A DNA stretch of 64,000 nucleotides, taken from assembly GCA_024180945.1 (NCBI GenBank), contig JAKSGN010000043.1, forward strand, positions 2,170,001 to 2,234,000, written 5' to 3'. The translations under genes and the position numbers were made by a program. Positions within the stretch are counted from its first letter, which is position 1. The number at the start of each line of letters is the position of its first letter. This DNA comes from Macrophomina tecta (lineage: Eukaryota; Ascomycota; Dothideomycetes; Botryosphaeriales; Botryosphaeriaceae). The notes under the pieces were generated by a model that saw only the letters and a program-made list of their open reading frames with translations, ran no database searches and had not been told where the DNA came from. This document shows positions 10,792 to 21,694 of the stretch, in pieces.

Positions 10792-12826
10792 CGCAGATGA
10801 CATCCGTACCAGGAGCCACGTTCCAGAGGCGCCGAGCTAGTGACTTCGCGAAAGAGCTCGCACAGCAACGGCCGTCGTTATCTCGCTGCGCAGCGTTCGA
10901 AGTTCGATCGGGCGGTACCGAGGCAAGAGCATGCGGTTGCGTATTCGCCACATGTTGATAACAATTGAAGCTGCTGCGAAGAGGCAGGCAGGCGGAGGAA
11001 AGCTCGGAGGCTACTGGGCGTTCGGGTAGCTAGTCAGCGAGCCGCATGGGCGCATGACATGCAGAAAAGCCAATAGGCCGGAACTGGAGTCGAGCATCGT
11101 GGCGAAGGCGACACGAGCACGATGTTTACTTCGCGCTACTGCGGGCTGATGGTGTAGAGGCAGCGCCCGGCACTGCGTCGAGAACGCGCGAGACCGACAG
11201 CCTGGAATCTGGGGAGGCACGGGGTTGACGGGCAGCGGGTTCAGGCACCGTAGCCTCACCCAGAAACGATCTTCAGACAGGCCCAATTGCACGTCGGCCA
11301 CGACCGTCTCACCCGATGCCCGCCCTCTCAGCTCCCGTCACCAGCAACGACAACGCCCAACCCTCTGCAGTCCGGCTGCGGCGCCGCTTCTGCGCACCAT
11401 CCTCTGCGCCACCGGGCATCACCGGTCGATGGCAAATCATGCATCAGGCGCTCCGCGGGCGCAGGGAGACGAGCAGAACTGCCGGCAGATGCCCACCAGC
11501 TAGCACCAAACCAGCAACCCGGCGCGGCCGCATAGCCCTGGGGGGCAATCCGTGAGAATCGCTGATTGGAAGGCTCCAGTGCACCCCAGTGCCCGGCCTA
11601 CGACCCCGTGGGCAGCGACGCACGCACGCAGCGAACGCCTCAAACACCAAGGTCACCACGAACAGAGACCCGCACTCGGACATTGCCGCCGTGCTGCCCT
11701 CACCACTGCCGCTGTCGCCCAGGGCAGATGACCTCTCGGACAGCCGTCAGACACCGGTCCGGCACCGGGCATCGGGAGCCTAGCTGCCCTCGGAGCACGC
11801 GTGTGGCTTCGGGCTTAGCGGCGCCCCCGGTCCACTGCCAAGCGCGGCGCGGATAGAGGAGCGAGGGTGGTTGTGGCCTCTGATTCCTCACTCCAGCGGA
11901 GGGCCGAGAGGTTGGGTGCGCGAGTCGCAATGAGTCGTGCTACCGCTCTCTTGTGTCATTGCACGCCCCCGTCTACGCTTCCGGAGGGGCCATGGCACTT
12001 GGATAGAATGCTCTGCACGCTCCGTCTTGGCTACAAGACGCCGCGGCCCCTTGTCCCGTAGCTTGGCCTGGCCCCCAAGAAGTCCAAGACACGAGAAGCA
12101 TGCACAAGAAAAGTCTTATGTGCGACCAATTACCTTTCCCTGCCACTGCTGCCACTTCGGTAGTGATACGGCATGCTATCTCAGCCGCACTCGCAGCACT
12201 CGGCCGCTAAAGAGGCAACCAAAGCATGGCGCAAACAGCGGCGTTGCGGTCGGATGCCCTTGATCTCGACCAAGCGCCACATGCGGCGAGGCGGGTCAGC
12301 ACAGAGGCGGGCTGGCAATGATCAAGAACATTGGCGTGAAGCAACAAGCATAGAGCCCTGACCTGAGGCGTGCCAGCCGTGCCCTGGTTGGTGCAACCCT
12401 GTGGAGCCCCTGCCGGACGTGCACTGAAGCCCTGCGGGGCCCCGGCCGCGCTACAAAAGCATCTGGCTTAGGCGTGGTCAAGGGTAGGATGATGGCCGTC
12501 TTGAAACGGTGAGAGGCCGTGCCGCGTCGTTTGGTAGATGCGCCGCTTGCGCTCTCTCCCGCCTGTTCACTCTCCCTCTGCCCGTCCGCCGACGCGCGAG
12601 TAAGGGCCTGTTCCGAGGATGGGCAACCCGGGGGGCTATCACTTGAGACTTTCGCCGCCCTTCCTGCTGGCACACAGCCATACGTAGGCTGCCTGCCGTA
12701 ATGCATGCTCTGCCCTGGGTTAGACACCGTCAGGCTGATTTGGGGCGTCAATGCAATCCTGGCGATAAGTCATTTCCGTCTCATGTAACCTTGACCATGT
12801 CCCTCGGTGCTGTGTCGTGCGACGGG

Positions 12827-12833
12827 TATATAT
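12827..12833 (+). promoter_or_regulatory. TATA-like element upstream of the MFS transporter
   Basis: TATATAT lies about 340 bases upstream of the transporter ATG, followed by a pyrimidine-rich stretch, a common arrangement in fungal promoters. Position and composition only; the transcription start is unknown. Confidence 0.4.
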
Positions 12834-13169
12834 GACAGGACCGCCGTCGCGCCCTCGTCCTGTTTCTCTGTTTTTGTCGTGGTCCTCGAGCTGAATGTGA
12901 AGAGCCATAACTGACTCTTCAAGATCATCTTGCTCGCCCGCACTTCTCATTCACCGAGTAAGTGTGCCTCGAGGTAGAGGCACGTGCAACCTCATTTTTT
13001 ATTTTACTTTCGCCTCCCACACAGAACGAAGGGCTTCCCTTGCCCGTTCCGCCTCGTTCAACATATAATCCTCACGCGCTTTGCCATTGCAAATCTCAAC
13101 GGGGACATAAACAGAAAAAGCGCCGCGCTTGGCACCGCAAACCTCACACTTCAACACAAACCGTGCAAA

Positions 13170-15394
13170 ATGTCGGACCCTATCATGGAAAAGACAGCTG
13201 CCGAGCACGTTGACGCCGCTGAAAAGGCTTCAGAAGAGATAAATCTCAACAGCAACCTTGAGGCTAAGTAAGTCCCACCATTTCTTACACTCATGGTCCT
13301 GCCACACGTCACAAGTGGCCTCTGAGCCATGTATCATACTGCACCAAGCACCCAATGGCCGGTCCGAGCCGTCAGGCGCATAAATTCCTACCTCCCCAAA
13401 TCCATAGCTTGCCTCCGGACAGATGTTTCGACTCCCTAGCGTAAGGCGAAATAGCTGACGTACTACTATTTAGGATCAAGAACCCTCTCGCCGGTCTCTC
13501 CAAGGAGACCCTGCTCTACCAGGTCGAGGAGTTTGCCAAGGAGAGGGACATGACCGACAAGCTCGACCTTCTCCAGCGCGGCGCGCTTGTCGCCCAGAAT
13601 CCGGCCGAATTCGAGACCATTGAGGGCATCACACCCGAGGAGCTCGACGCCCTGCGCAATGAAGTTACCCACAAGTGGCGCCAGCCGAAGGCTCTGTACT
13701 TCACTGTCATCCTCTGCTCTATCGGTGCGGCTGTCCAGGGCTGGGACCAGACTGGATCCAACGGCGCCAATCTGTCCTTCCCAGTGGCCTTTGGAATCTC
13801 TGATGCTGAATATCTCGATGACGCTAAAACGATTCCCAATCCGGACTATTCCACAAACCTCTGGCTCGTCGGTATCATCAACGCCGCTCCCTACCTGGCG
13901 TCTGCGTTCCTGGGCTGCTGGATGAGCGACCCCCTCAACAACTATTTCGGCCGCCGTGGCACGATCTTCTTCTCTGCTGTCTTCTGCTTGTTCTCCGTCA
14001 TTGGCTCCGGTGTCTCCCAGACCTGGCAGCAGCTCTTCGTTACTCGTCTCCTCCTCGGCATTGGCATGGGCTCCAAGGCCTCGACGGTCCCAATCTACGC
14101 TGCCGAGAACGTCCCCGCCGCCATCCGTGGTGGTCTCGTCATGTCCTGGCAGATGTGGACCGCTTTCGGCATCTTCCTCGGTTTCTGTGCCAACCTCGCC
14201 GTCTACAACACTGGAGATATTGCCTGGCGCCTCCAGCTCGGCAGCGCATTCATCCCCGCTGTTCCCCTCGTCGTTGGCATCTACTTCTGCCCCGAGTCTC
14301 CGCGTTGGCTTATGAAGAAGGGCCGCTACGCCAAAGCGTACCAGAGCCTGTGCCGCTTACGCAACACTCCTCTTCAAGCCGCCCGTGATCTGTACTACGT
14401 GCACGCACAGTTGGCCGTGGAGGCCGACATCATCGGCAAGAGCAACTACGTCAGCCGCTTCATCGAGTTGTTCACCATTCCCCGTGTGCGTCGTGCTACG
14501 CTCGCTTCCTTCACAGTCATGTTGGCCCAGCAGATGTGCGGTATCAACATTATCGCGTGAGTCCCGCCTTCTACTCGAAATAAACTTGCGAAACGACTGA
14601 CAACCAATAGGTTTTACTCCTCAACCGTCTTCAAGGCCGCCGGTGCCGGCCGTCTGGAAGCGCTGCTCGCCTCCTGGGGGTTTGGCCTTGTCAACTTCGT
14701 CTTCGCTTTCCCGGCACTGTGGACCATCGATACCTTCGGCCGGCGCAACCTCCTCCTCTTCACCTTCCCACAGATGGCGTGGACGCTGCTGGCGGCCGGC
14801 CTGTGCTACCTGATCCCTGAGAGCAGCCCCGCGCATCTGGGCCTTGTCGCCTTCTTCGTCTTCCTGTTCGCGGCGTTCTACAGCCCCGGCGAGGGACCTG
14901 TGCCGTTCACCTACTCGGCGGAGGTCTTCCCCCTGTCCCATCGCGAGGTCGGCATGTCCTGGTAAGTCCTCAAAAAAAAAAAAAAAAAAAAAGGGGAATC
15001 TCCGAAAATAGAAGAAGAGGGGAAACACTAACAGCAATCCAGGGCCGTCGCCACCTGCCTCTTCTGGGCGGCCATCCTGTCTATCACCTTCCCGCGCATG
15101 CTCGCCGTCATGACCGTGACCGGCGCCTTCGGCTTCTACGCCGGCCTCAACGTCACCGCGCTGGTCATGATCTTCCTCTGGGTGCCCGAGACCAAGCAGC
15201 GCACGCTCGAGGAGCTCGACTACGTCTTCGCCGTGCCCACGCGCAAGCACATGAGCTACCAGATGACCAAGTCCCTCCCTTACTTCGTCAAGCGCTGGGT
15301 CCTGCTCGACAAGCGCGCCACCCTCGAGCCGCTGTACAAGTTCGACGAGCACCTCGCGAGCGAGCAGGCGCGGAGCAAGAGCGTGAGCAACTAG
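13170..15394 (+). CDS. MFS sugar/polyol:proton symporter
   Basis: Four exons (13170-13267, 13474-14556, 14611-14961, 15043-15394) encode 627 residues; the exon sum is an exact multiple of three. After a hydrophilic N-terminal domain of about 90 residues the protein has the sugar-porter pattern: [16 protein letters not shown] at helix 1, GRRGTIFF in the helix 2-3 loop, [12 protein letters not shown] after helix 6, [14 protein letters not shown] at helix 7, GRRNLLLF in the helix 8-9 loop, and [15 protein letters not shown] near the C-terminus. Sugar-porter family members move hexoses, pentoses, polyols or glycosides with protons across the plasma membrane. The [16 protein letters not shown] form is typical of a fungal clade whose substrates are mostly untested, so no substrate is assigned. 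Intron 3 contains a run of 21 adenines. Expression is probably carbon-source dependent by analogy only. Confidence 0.9.
14972..14992. repeat. A21 homopolymer inside MFS intron 3
   Basis: Twenty-one consecutive adenines begin 10 bases after the GTAAGT donor. Confidence 0.9.
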
Positions 15395-17434
15395 ATGTTG
15401 TTTCCCCCTTGGTTGGCGTCTTCTGGAGTGAGAGGAAGGCAGAAAGATTTGGCAGATGGCCGCTGCGCTTGTCTACAAGGGGGGTTGGGGTTCCTACGAC
15501 TTTATGAGTATATACCAGCGCGAGGCGCGCCAATCACATACGCGAAGTAATCAGGATGACCGGGTTCCGGAATTCTAGTATAATCATATCTGACTGAAGT
15601 TTATTTGTGCGCTCGGCGACGCCGTGGCTTGAAATTACCTTCCTCAGGGCAAAGGATAATGTCTGATGACGCGCCACTGAATTTTACTTCCAACCTCTTG
15701 TGGAATAAACCCACTGACAACGCCAACTTGGAGCGGCTCTGATACTTTTGGCCCAGGGGAGGACGAGACCCCAAGTCTTGGGTACTGAGTTGGACTTCGC
15801 AGTTTGTGAAGGGGTCCGTGCACGGCTGGAGAATGCGTGAGGGCAATGTCTAGCAAGGTTAGTCTGGTCGTTCTGGCAGCTCTTCTTTTTTTTTGAAGGA
15901 GAGGGGGGGCGGGTGTGGTGTATCGTGTATCTATGCCCTCAGAGAAGTACGGCCGATGGACAGTTGGTTATCCTATTTTATCCGAGACAGCATGGTTAAA
16001 AGAGCGGTGGTCACGTTCAGGAGCTCAGGCACATTCGTGAGGTGTTGAAATACTTCCCTGTTGCGGAGATATGATCGGGCCCGTGGCCTTCAGCTACAGC
16101 GAGCCACCCAGTGAGGAGCTGAGGTAGGCGTCTGGGTCACAAATGATTCGAAAGCCCCGAGCGATTTCGCCAGGGCGGCGTGAGGCAAAGGTTTGAGAAG
16201 GGAAGCCAATCTGCGTAGCTCATACATATCCAGATTATAGTTGATACTTCGTTCATACTAACAAACCCCGCAGGTGTCCATCTTAGTTGAGCCTTTTTGT
16301 CGCTTCGCCTTCTGCGTCCAAGCTTCCCCCCTCTGGCAAGCCCAGCAGAGTTCACATGTAGCTCATGCCCAGTGAAAGCTCGAGAAGATTGCATGGGCGG
16401 TGAGAGAGATCACGGGAGCACATTTACGGATCAATTCATGGGGAGTGGGCGAAATGGAACGGCATAGAGAACATTAATGTCGGTCAGCTTCCAGGTGCAG
16501 GAGACGCAAGCATAAACTTAAATGGACGTCAAAGATTCCATAAGCCTAGTGGAAGCAAATCACACTCCTTCTTTCCCGAGGAAAACAGCTCCGAAAGCTT
16601 GGGGAAAGCGTTTTGGTGTAGCGCTATTTGCTTGCTATCTATACAGATGGTAAGGTCAGGCGTGTGCGGGGAACGAGAAGGGGATCTTCATTCGAGGCAA
16701 AAGGGGACGTCCACACAAGTCATAGCTCAACAAAGGGTCTCACCCCGGCGCGTATATCGCGCTTCAGGGCTCATATCTGCGTTACGAGTGTGTTTTGTCC
16801 CAGTCTCCAGTTCCCTCACTGTGCCGGGACGTCTTTTTGACGAGCTCCGATAAAACTCGAAGTATGCGATTCGGGAAGGGAAGCACGAGCTCCGACCAAT
16901 TTTAGAGTTCTCCAGAACCTCCACGGGAAAGTATATTGTCTTATTCCTGACTCGTGGCCGCGAGAAGGATCAACCAAAGAGAGATTGGAGCCGAACAGGT
17001 TCGCTGATCAAGTGTCATGGTGGAGTCTGCAATGCCTTAGCAGACTCAAACAGGACGTCAGAGGGTCAAGGCAGAATCAGCTCGTGTGCGAATACTCGCC
17101 AATCTTCAGCAAGATTGAGCGCTCGTATTCGAAGCTATTGGCAGGTCCGTCGACTTGGCAACACCATCGAATTCAATCCCCAAGTTTTCCCTCTTATAAC
17201 TACTATACTCTAACAAACAGGGCCCGGTCCCTGTTCAGAGTATTAAAGAACCGCCGGCCGACTCGTCTGGCCACTCTCAGAGTAAGTCCGTCGTATATGC
17301 TCAAGAAATGCCTGTGTTCTGGGCCCGGATGTTCTAACGCCACCGCCTCCTCTACTATTCCCAATTTACTGGCTGATCATTTTAGCATCCTCTTGCCAAA
17401 ATGTTGCCCATACCTCCAGTGCACCGGGTATCAT
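15395..17434. other. Intergenic between convergent genes, no gene recognised
   Basis: This holds the 3' flanks of the MFS transporter and the GMF gene. Short open frames have no recognisable domain, and nothing else stands out. Confidence 0.5.
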
Positions 17435-18216
17435 CTACGCGTCGCTCTGCAACTTGTCGGCAATCCCCTCGATATCCTCGGCATCGGAAATCTCGATGAT
17501 TCGGTTGACCTCAGCAGTGTTCCGCACAAGCTCCTTGGCGCTGGCGTAGAGCATTTTCATCTCAGAGTTGCACGTGGTAGGCAGGTAATAGATCATAACG
17601 TAGGGAACGGACAGGCGGCCGGACGCCTAAATCGGGAGTCAGTAGCGTTAGCTGTAAGGGTCGCACGGGGCGCGCTTGTCGATAGCGTCGACTATCAAAA
17701 TGTCGTTCTATCGATAGCACACGGCGATAAGGGCGAGGAAGTGCAAGAGAAAGGCGTACGAGGGTCAGCGGGTAGCTGAGTAGGACGAAGCGCGGCGAGT
17801 TGTCGGGCAGCTCGTCGGCAATGTCCTGCAGATTGTTGTAGACCTCATCGTTGGACTGGGCGATCTCGAGCGTCTTCTTGTCGATCTGGTCTGCGTGCGG
17901 GAGAGGAAAGTTCCATGTCTCAGCGACAGCCGTCTTGCGCCGCAGTGGGGCGGCAGGGGTGCAGAATAGGAGAGGAAGGAGGAGCGCGGTGAGCAGGGCT
18001 GCTCGGGCTCATCAGGAGAACGACGAAGCTTGCGTACAGATGACAGCCTGGGGATCCTTGGCGCGCGAAGTCCCGAGGCGGAACTTGCGCAGCTTGTCCT
18101 TGGTCTCGGGCGAGAAGGTGAAGAGGCGGGCTTCGGAGGCCTGTTGGCGGACGGCGCGCAGTGTAAGCGAGATCAGTGCCGCTAGGACGAGGAAATCGTG
18201 ATATGCCACTGACCAT
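17435..18216 (-). CDS. AIM7: GMF/Aim7-family ADF-H domain protein (Arp2/3 debranching factor)
   Basis: Four exons (18216-18214, 18140-18038, 17890-17760, 17626-17435) encode 142 residues, the normal length of glia maturation factor. The protein is one ADF-homology domain: SEARLFTFSPETKDKLRKFR at the N-terminus, KKTLEIAQSNDEVYNNLQDI, FVLLSYPLTL, then VPYVMIYYLPTTCNSEMKML and the C-terminal helix ending EDIEGIADKLQSDA. GMF proteins bind the Arp2/3 complex rather than actin, and remove branches or block nucleation at cortical actin patches. Exon 1 consists only of the ATG, followed at once by a GTCAGT donor; the second codon starts exon 2. That choice is supported because it gives the standard MASEARLFTF start and there is no other in-frame ATG. 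The gene is divergent from the MoCF-domain gene across 297 bases. Confidence 0.9.
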
Positions 18217-18513
18217 CTTGGTGGCTATTTCTGGCAGCACAATTGTCTGGTGGGAAAAGGAGAGCTCTGGGGATGTTGCGATAGGGCTGGCGCTGACGTA
18301 GGGGTTGGAGGTCAAGCCTTGTGGGCGCGAGAGCTTGGTGGGCTGCGTCGTGCCCCGCCTACCGGCATGCGAGTTGCCTGGGGCAGCCGCGAGATGTCCC
18401 CACCTGAGTCAAGTACAATCGCGCCTGGTGATCGAGCTGCCGGCCTGCTCGTCGCGCCGCCCTCCGCGCCGCACCTCTGCACCTTCCTCCACACCTGCGG
18501 TCGCCCGGAACCC
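18217..18513. promoter_or_regulatory. Shared divergent promoter region (GMF / MoCF-domain gene)
   Basis: Only 297 bases separate the two start codons, so both promoters must lie here or overlap the leaders. No clear TATA box is visible. Confidence 0.5.
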
Positions 18514-19639
18514 ATGTTCGGACGTCTGAGCCAGCTTGCTCGACATCTCAACCGGCCTCTTCCCAACTACGCGCACCGCTCCGCTGCAACGACTCCGAGG
18601 ATCGGCCTCGCCAGCCCGATACAGACGTCATCCGCAATGGCTGCCGCAAATGCGCAGGGCAGGAGCATGATCCACACAGCGGCATGCCTCATCATTGGAG
18701 ACGAGGTGCTGGGCGGCAAGGTCAGCATCCACTCAGGCCGGGCATCCACTGAGCGCCGCTGAATTGACGCTGAGCAGACCGTCGACACCAACTCGGCCTA
18801 CTTTGCCAAGTTCTGCTTCAACCTGGGCATTGCACTCAAGCGAATCGAGGTCATCGCCGACGATGAAGACGAAATTATCGAGGCTGCGAGGCGCATGTCC
18901 AAGAACTACGACTTTGTGGTGACTTCCGGCGGCATTGGTCCGACGTGGGTAGCAGCTGAGCCGAGACAACGCTCGTGAGAGGCTGACGGCACGCAGACAC
19001 GACGACATCACCTATCAGTCGATAGCAAAGGCCTTTGGGCTCCCGCTGGTCTTGCATGATGATGCGTTCGAGCGCATGAAACGGCTGTCGAAGCCGCACC
19101 CTTCTCAGCCGAACTTCAGCTGGGACGTGCCGTCGCCGGCGCTTACGGCCAAGAAGCGCATGGTGGAGCTACCTATCGACAAGAACAGGGACTTGGGCGA
19201 GCAGGTGATCTTCGTAGACGACTCGCTATGGGTGCCTATTAGCGTGGTCAATGGGAACATACACATTCTACCTGGCGTCCCGAGGCTCTTTGAGAAATTA
19301 CTCGATTCGCTCAAGCCGCAGCTGCTGCCGCGGCTGACGGATCCGGAGGGCAAGGGCGTGTACAGAATCCTCATCTCCACGCCAATGGCAGAGAGTGCAG
19401 TCGCGCCGTTCCTGACGGAGCTGGCGCAGCGAGTGGAGCCGAAAGGCGTTAAGGTCGGCTCTTACCCCAGATGGGGCAAGTCACGCAACACGGTAACGCT
19501 CGTGGGACGTGACCTGGAGTTCATGGAGAGTCTGGTGCCGGAGGTGGAGCAAGAGGTGCAGGGCAAGCGGGTGTCGGTCGAGGGCGAGGATGACGAGTCG
19601 GAGAGCGAGGCCGGGCTTGTCAAGCCGGCGGGCAGCTAG
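18514..19639 (+). CDS. MoCF-biosynthesis (MoaB/Mog/CinA-like) domain protein
   Basis: Three exons (18514-18720, 18778-18944, 18997-19639; introns of 57 and 52 bases) encode 338 residues. The MoCF/molybdopterin-binding fold is visible: ACLIIGDEVLGGKTVDTNS (strand and GDE loop), ALKRIEVIADDEDEI, then the substrate-binding loop FVVTSGGIGPTHDD, and later ILPGVPRLFEKLL. The domain resembles the N-terminal part of bacterial CinA and of FAD synthases; stand-alone fungal members have no settled function, and a nucleotide-pyrophosphatase or FAD-related role is inference. The first ~50 residues are rich in R, S and A with almost no acids, compatible with a mitochondrial presequence, but a second ATG after QTSSA (MAAANAQG) could give a cytosolic form. 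The C-terminus is acidic and probably disordered. Confidence 0.85.
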
Positions 19640-20872
19640 AGGGCGGAGGTAGATATTCACGAATGAACGATGGCTTGGACTGTAAGGCTGCGCAGGCGCC
19701 CTGTGATACCTTCTCGAACAAATGGCAATTCTCCTAGAAGCACGACCCCGGGCGGCGCAGCGCCAAGCGGCAAGTGCGCAAGGCCAGCATTCCCTCCTCG
19801 CGGGCCACCGTCGTCGCGGCGCCCGTGCGAATGGGAAGACGGCGGACGCGCGAGAGTTCTCGCATGCAGCCGCGGAACTTCCAGCGCGCCGCGGGCTCAT
19901 GTCGATAAGAGGAGCAGGCATTAGGTAACGCAGCGCAGCGCAGGCGGATCTTCCGCTCCAACGAGGGTGTTCCTGGGCGGCATCTGCAGCGCCGCGCGCA
20001 TGCAGATGCCCCAACGTGACCTGCACAGACGCCCTGCCAGCTCCGCACGATGCGCTCTTGGCCGACCTCAGAAGCAGGGCGGAGCGCGCGCGGCGAACGG
20101 GCGGGTGGGAACGCGCGCCGCAGGGCTCGTCGCCAGCAAGGCGTGGCGATCGCAGCGGGCGCCGGCGGCCGGCGACGAGCAGCAGCTGGAGCGAACCCCC
20201 CGGACATGGCAGGCGGGAAGATTGCTTTTGCCGCGTGGCGGGCTGGGACGAGGCGGCAGCAGTAGCGCAGACAGCGCAGCGCAGCGCAGCGCAGCGTAGC
20301 GTCGCGCAGGCCAGGCGAGGCATGGGCTGGGTGGTGGCCGGCCGGCTGCCAGGGCTCGCAATGGCGGTGGGCGTGGGTGGGCTGGGCTGGCGTGTTGCTG
20401 CGCGCGCAGCGGGCGGTTATGCGCCTGCTGGTGCTGCTGCTGCACTGCACAGCTCGGCGCGCGGTGCCTGAACCCTGGCTGAGGGGTTGTGTTTCCTTAT
20501 CGAATTGGAGCGCAGCTTGCCGAGTCGCTCTCGTAGGAACGGCGAAGCACTGGCTGCGGTGTATGCCCGGGCCATCAATCAGAGAACATCGACAAAGACC
20601 CCCCGAGCTCGACCTCCCGTCCAACACCACCGCCGCCATTCCACTCCCTCCCATCTCCCTCTCCGTGCACTCTCTCAACGCACTCCAACCGTCCGCCCAG
20701 CGCGACCCCCCAGAGTCTCCCGCCACGTGCCTGCCGCTGCGCAAGCTCTCCGTGTCGCCCTCCTTCCGCTCTTTTGTCTAGCGCTCTCCTCCCCCGAGCC
20801 GCAGCCCTTTAGCGAAACAGGCGCCCGGAGTCCGCACCACCCACCGCGCACCCCCCATCCTCACAGCACACC
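19640..20872. other. Intergenic, Ras promoter and leader region
   Basis: This is very GC-rich. It holds a CAGCG-type repeat (listed separately) and, from about 20600 to 20870, a strongly pyrimidine-rich C/T tract running up to the Ras ATG, typical of leaders of well-expressed fungal genes. The long reverse-strand open frames here are low-complexity and have no domain. Confidence 0.5.
20262..20300. repeat. Short tandem repeat of GCAGC units
   Basis: Several consecutive GCAGC units with minor variants; the same unit recurs near 19927. A minisatellite-like tract in the Ras upstream region. Confidence 0.7.
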
Positions 20873-21694
20873 ATGGCCTCCAAGGTGCGCCCCGACGAGC
20901 CCTTCTCCCCTGCGAGCGTGCCCAATGGCTGATTCCGATCCCAGTTCCTCCGAGAATACAAGCTGGTGGTGGTCGGCGGCGGAGGCGTGGGTAAATCCTG
21001 CTTGACCATCCAGCTGATCCAGAGCCACTTCGTCGACGAGTACGACCCGACCATTGAAGGTACGCCCGTCCGCTGCCCCTCCCCCTCAAGCCCGCCCTGA
21101 CTGACGCCCGCCCCCGTAGACTCGTACCGCAAGCAGTGCGTCATTGACGATGAGGTTGCCCTGCTCGACGTGCTCGATACCGCCGGCCAGGAGGAGTACT
21201 CGGCGATGCGCGAGCAGTACATGCGGACCGGCGAGGGCTTCCTGCTCGTCTACTCGATAACATCGCGGCAGTCGTTTGAGGAGATCATGACCTTCCAGCA
21301 GCAGATCCTGCGCGTCAAGGACAAGGACTACTTCCCCATTATCGTCGTCGGCAACAAGTGTGATTTGGAGGCGGAGAGGCAGGTTTCGACACAAGGTCAG
21401 TCCCATTTCTTCCTGCCCAAAGGGGGGCCCGAGCGCTGATCGTCACCGCCGTCAACAGAGGGCCAGGACTTGGCAAAGCAATTCGGGTGCAAGTTCATCG
21501 AGACTTCGGCCAAGTCTCGCATTAACGTCGACAACGCCTTCTACGACCTCGTCAGGGAGATCAGGAGATACAACAGGGAAATGTCGTCGTATGGCTCGGG
21601 AGCCCCTGCCGCCGGTGGCAACGGCCCCGCAGGCAAGATGGAGATGGACGGCGAGGCCGAGAGCAAAGGCTGCTGTGGATGCACGGTCATGTAA
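20873..21694 (+). CDS. ras1: Ras GTPase
   Basis: Four exons (20873-20884, 20945-21059, 21120-21395, 21459-21694) encode 212 residues. All Ras landmarks are present: P-loop GGGGVGKS, effector region [14 protein letters not shown], switch [13 protein letters not shown], base-recognition NKCD and ETSAK, and a C-terminal CCGCTVM. That tail gives a CaaX box CTVM for farnesylation plus upstream cysteines for palmitoylation. The effector sequence is that of true Ras rather than Rap, Rheb or Rsr1. In filamentous ascomycetes this GTPase signals to adenylate cyclase and MAP-kinase routes from the plasma membrane and controls polarity and conidiation. Exon 1 is only 12 bases (MASK). The glycine in the second P-loop position (GG instead of GA) is normal for fungi and not an activating change. 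A pyrimidine-rich leader precedes the gene. Confidence 0.95.

Larger units (their letters stand above)
9487..13169. other. Intergenic, GC-rich, no gene recognised
   Basis: About 3.7 kb between the Asi-type gene (reading leftwards) and the MFS transporter (reading rightwards), so both promoters lie here. Open frames on both strands are short and arginine/proline/alanine-rich without domain signals, as expected by chance in GC-rich DNA. It also holds the A-rich repeat and the TATA-like site listed separately. Confidence 0.6.

Noticed and set aside
16985..17779. Forward frame of about 264 codons
   Set aside because: Antisense to the last exons of the GMF gene, whose frame, splice sites and conservation are clear.
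19734..20744. Reverse-strand open frame of about 336 codons
   Set aside because: Arginine/alanine/cysteine-rich low complexity over a GCAGC repeat and the pyrimidine-rich Ras leader; no domain, and it conflicts with the Ras promoter.
20873..21694. Glycine in the P-loop as an activating Ras change
   Set aside because: GGGGVGKS is the normal form in filamentous-fungal Ras, so it is not evidence of activation.
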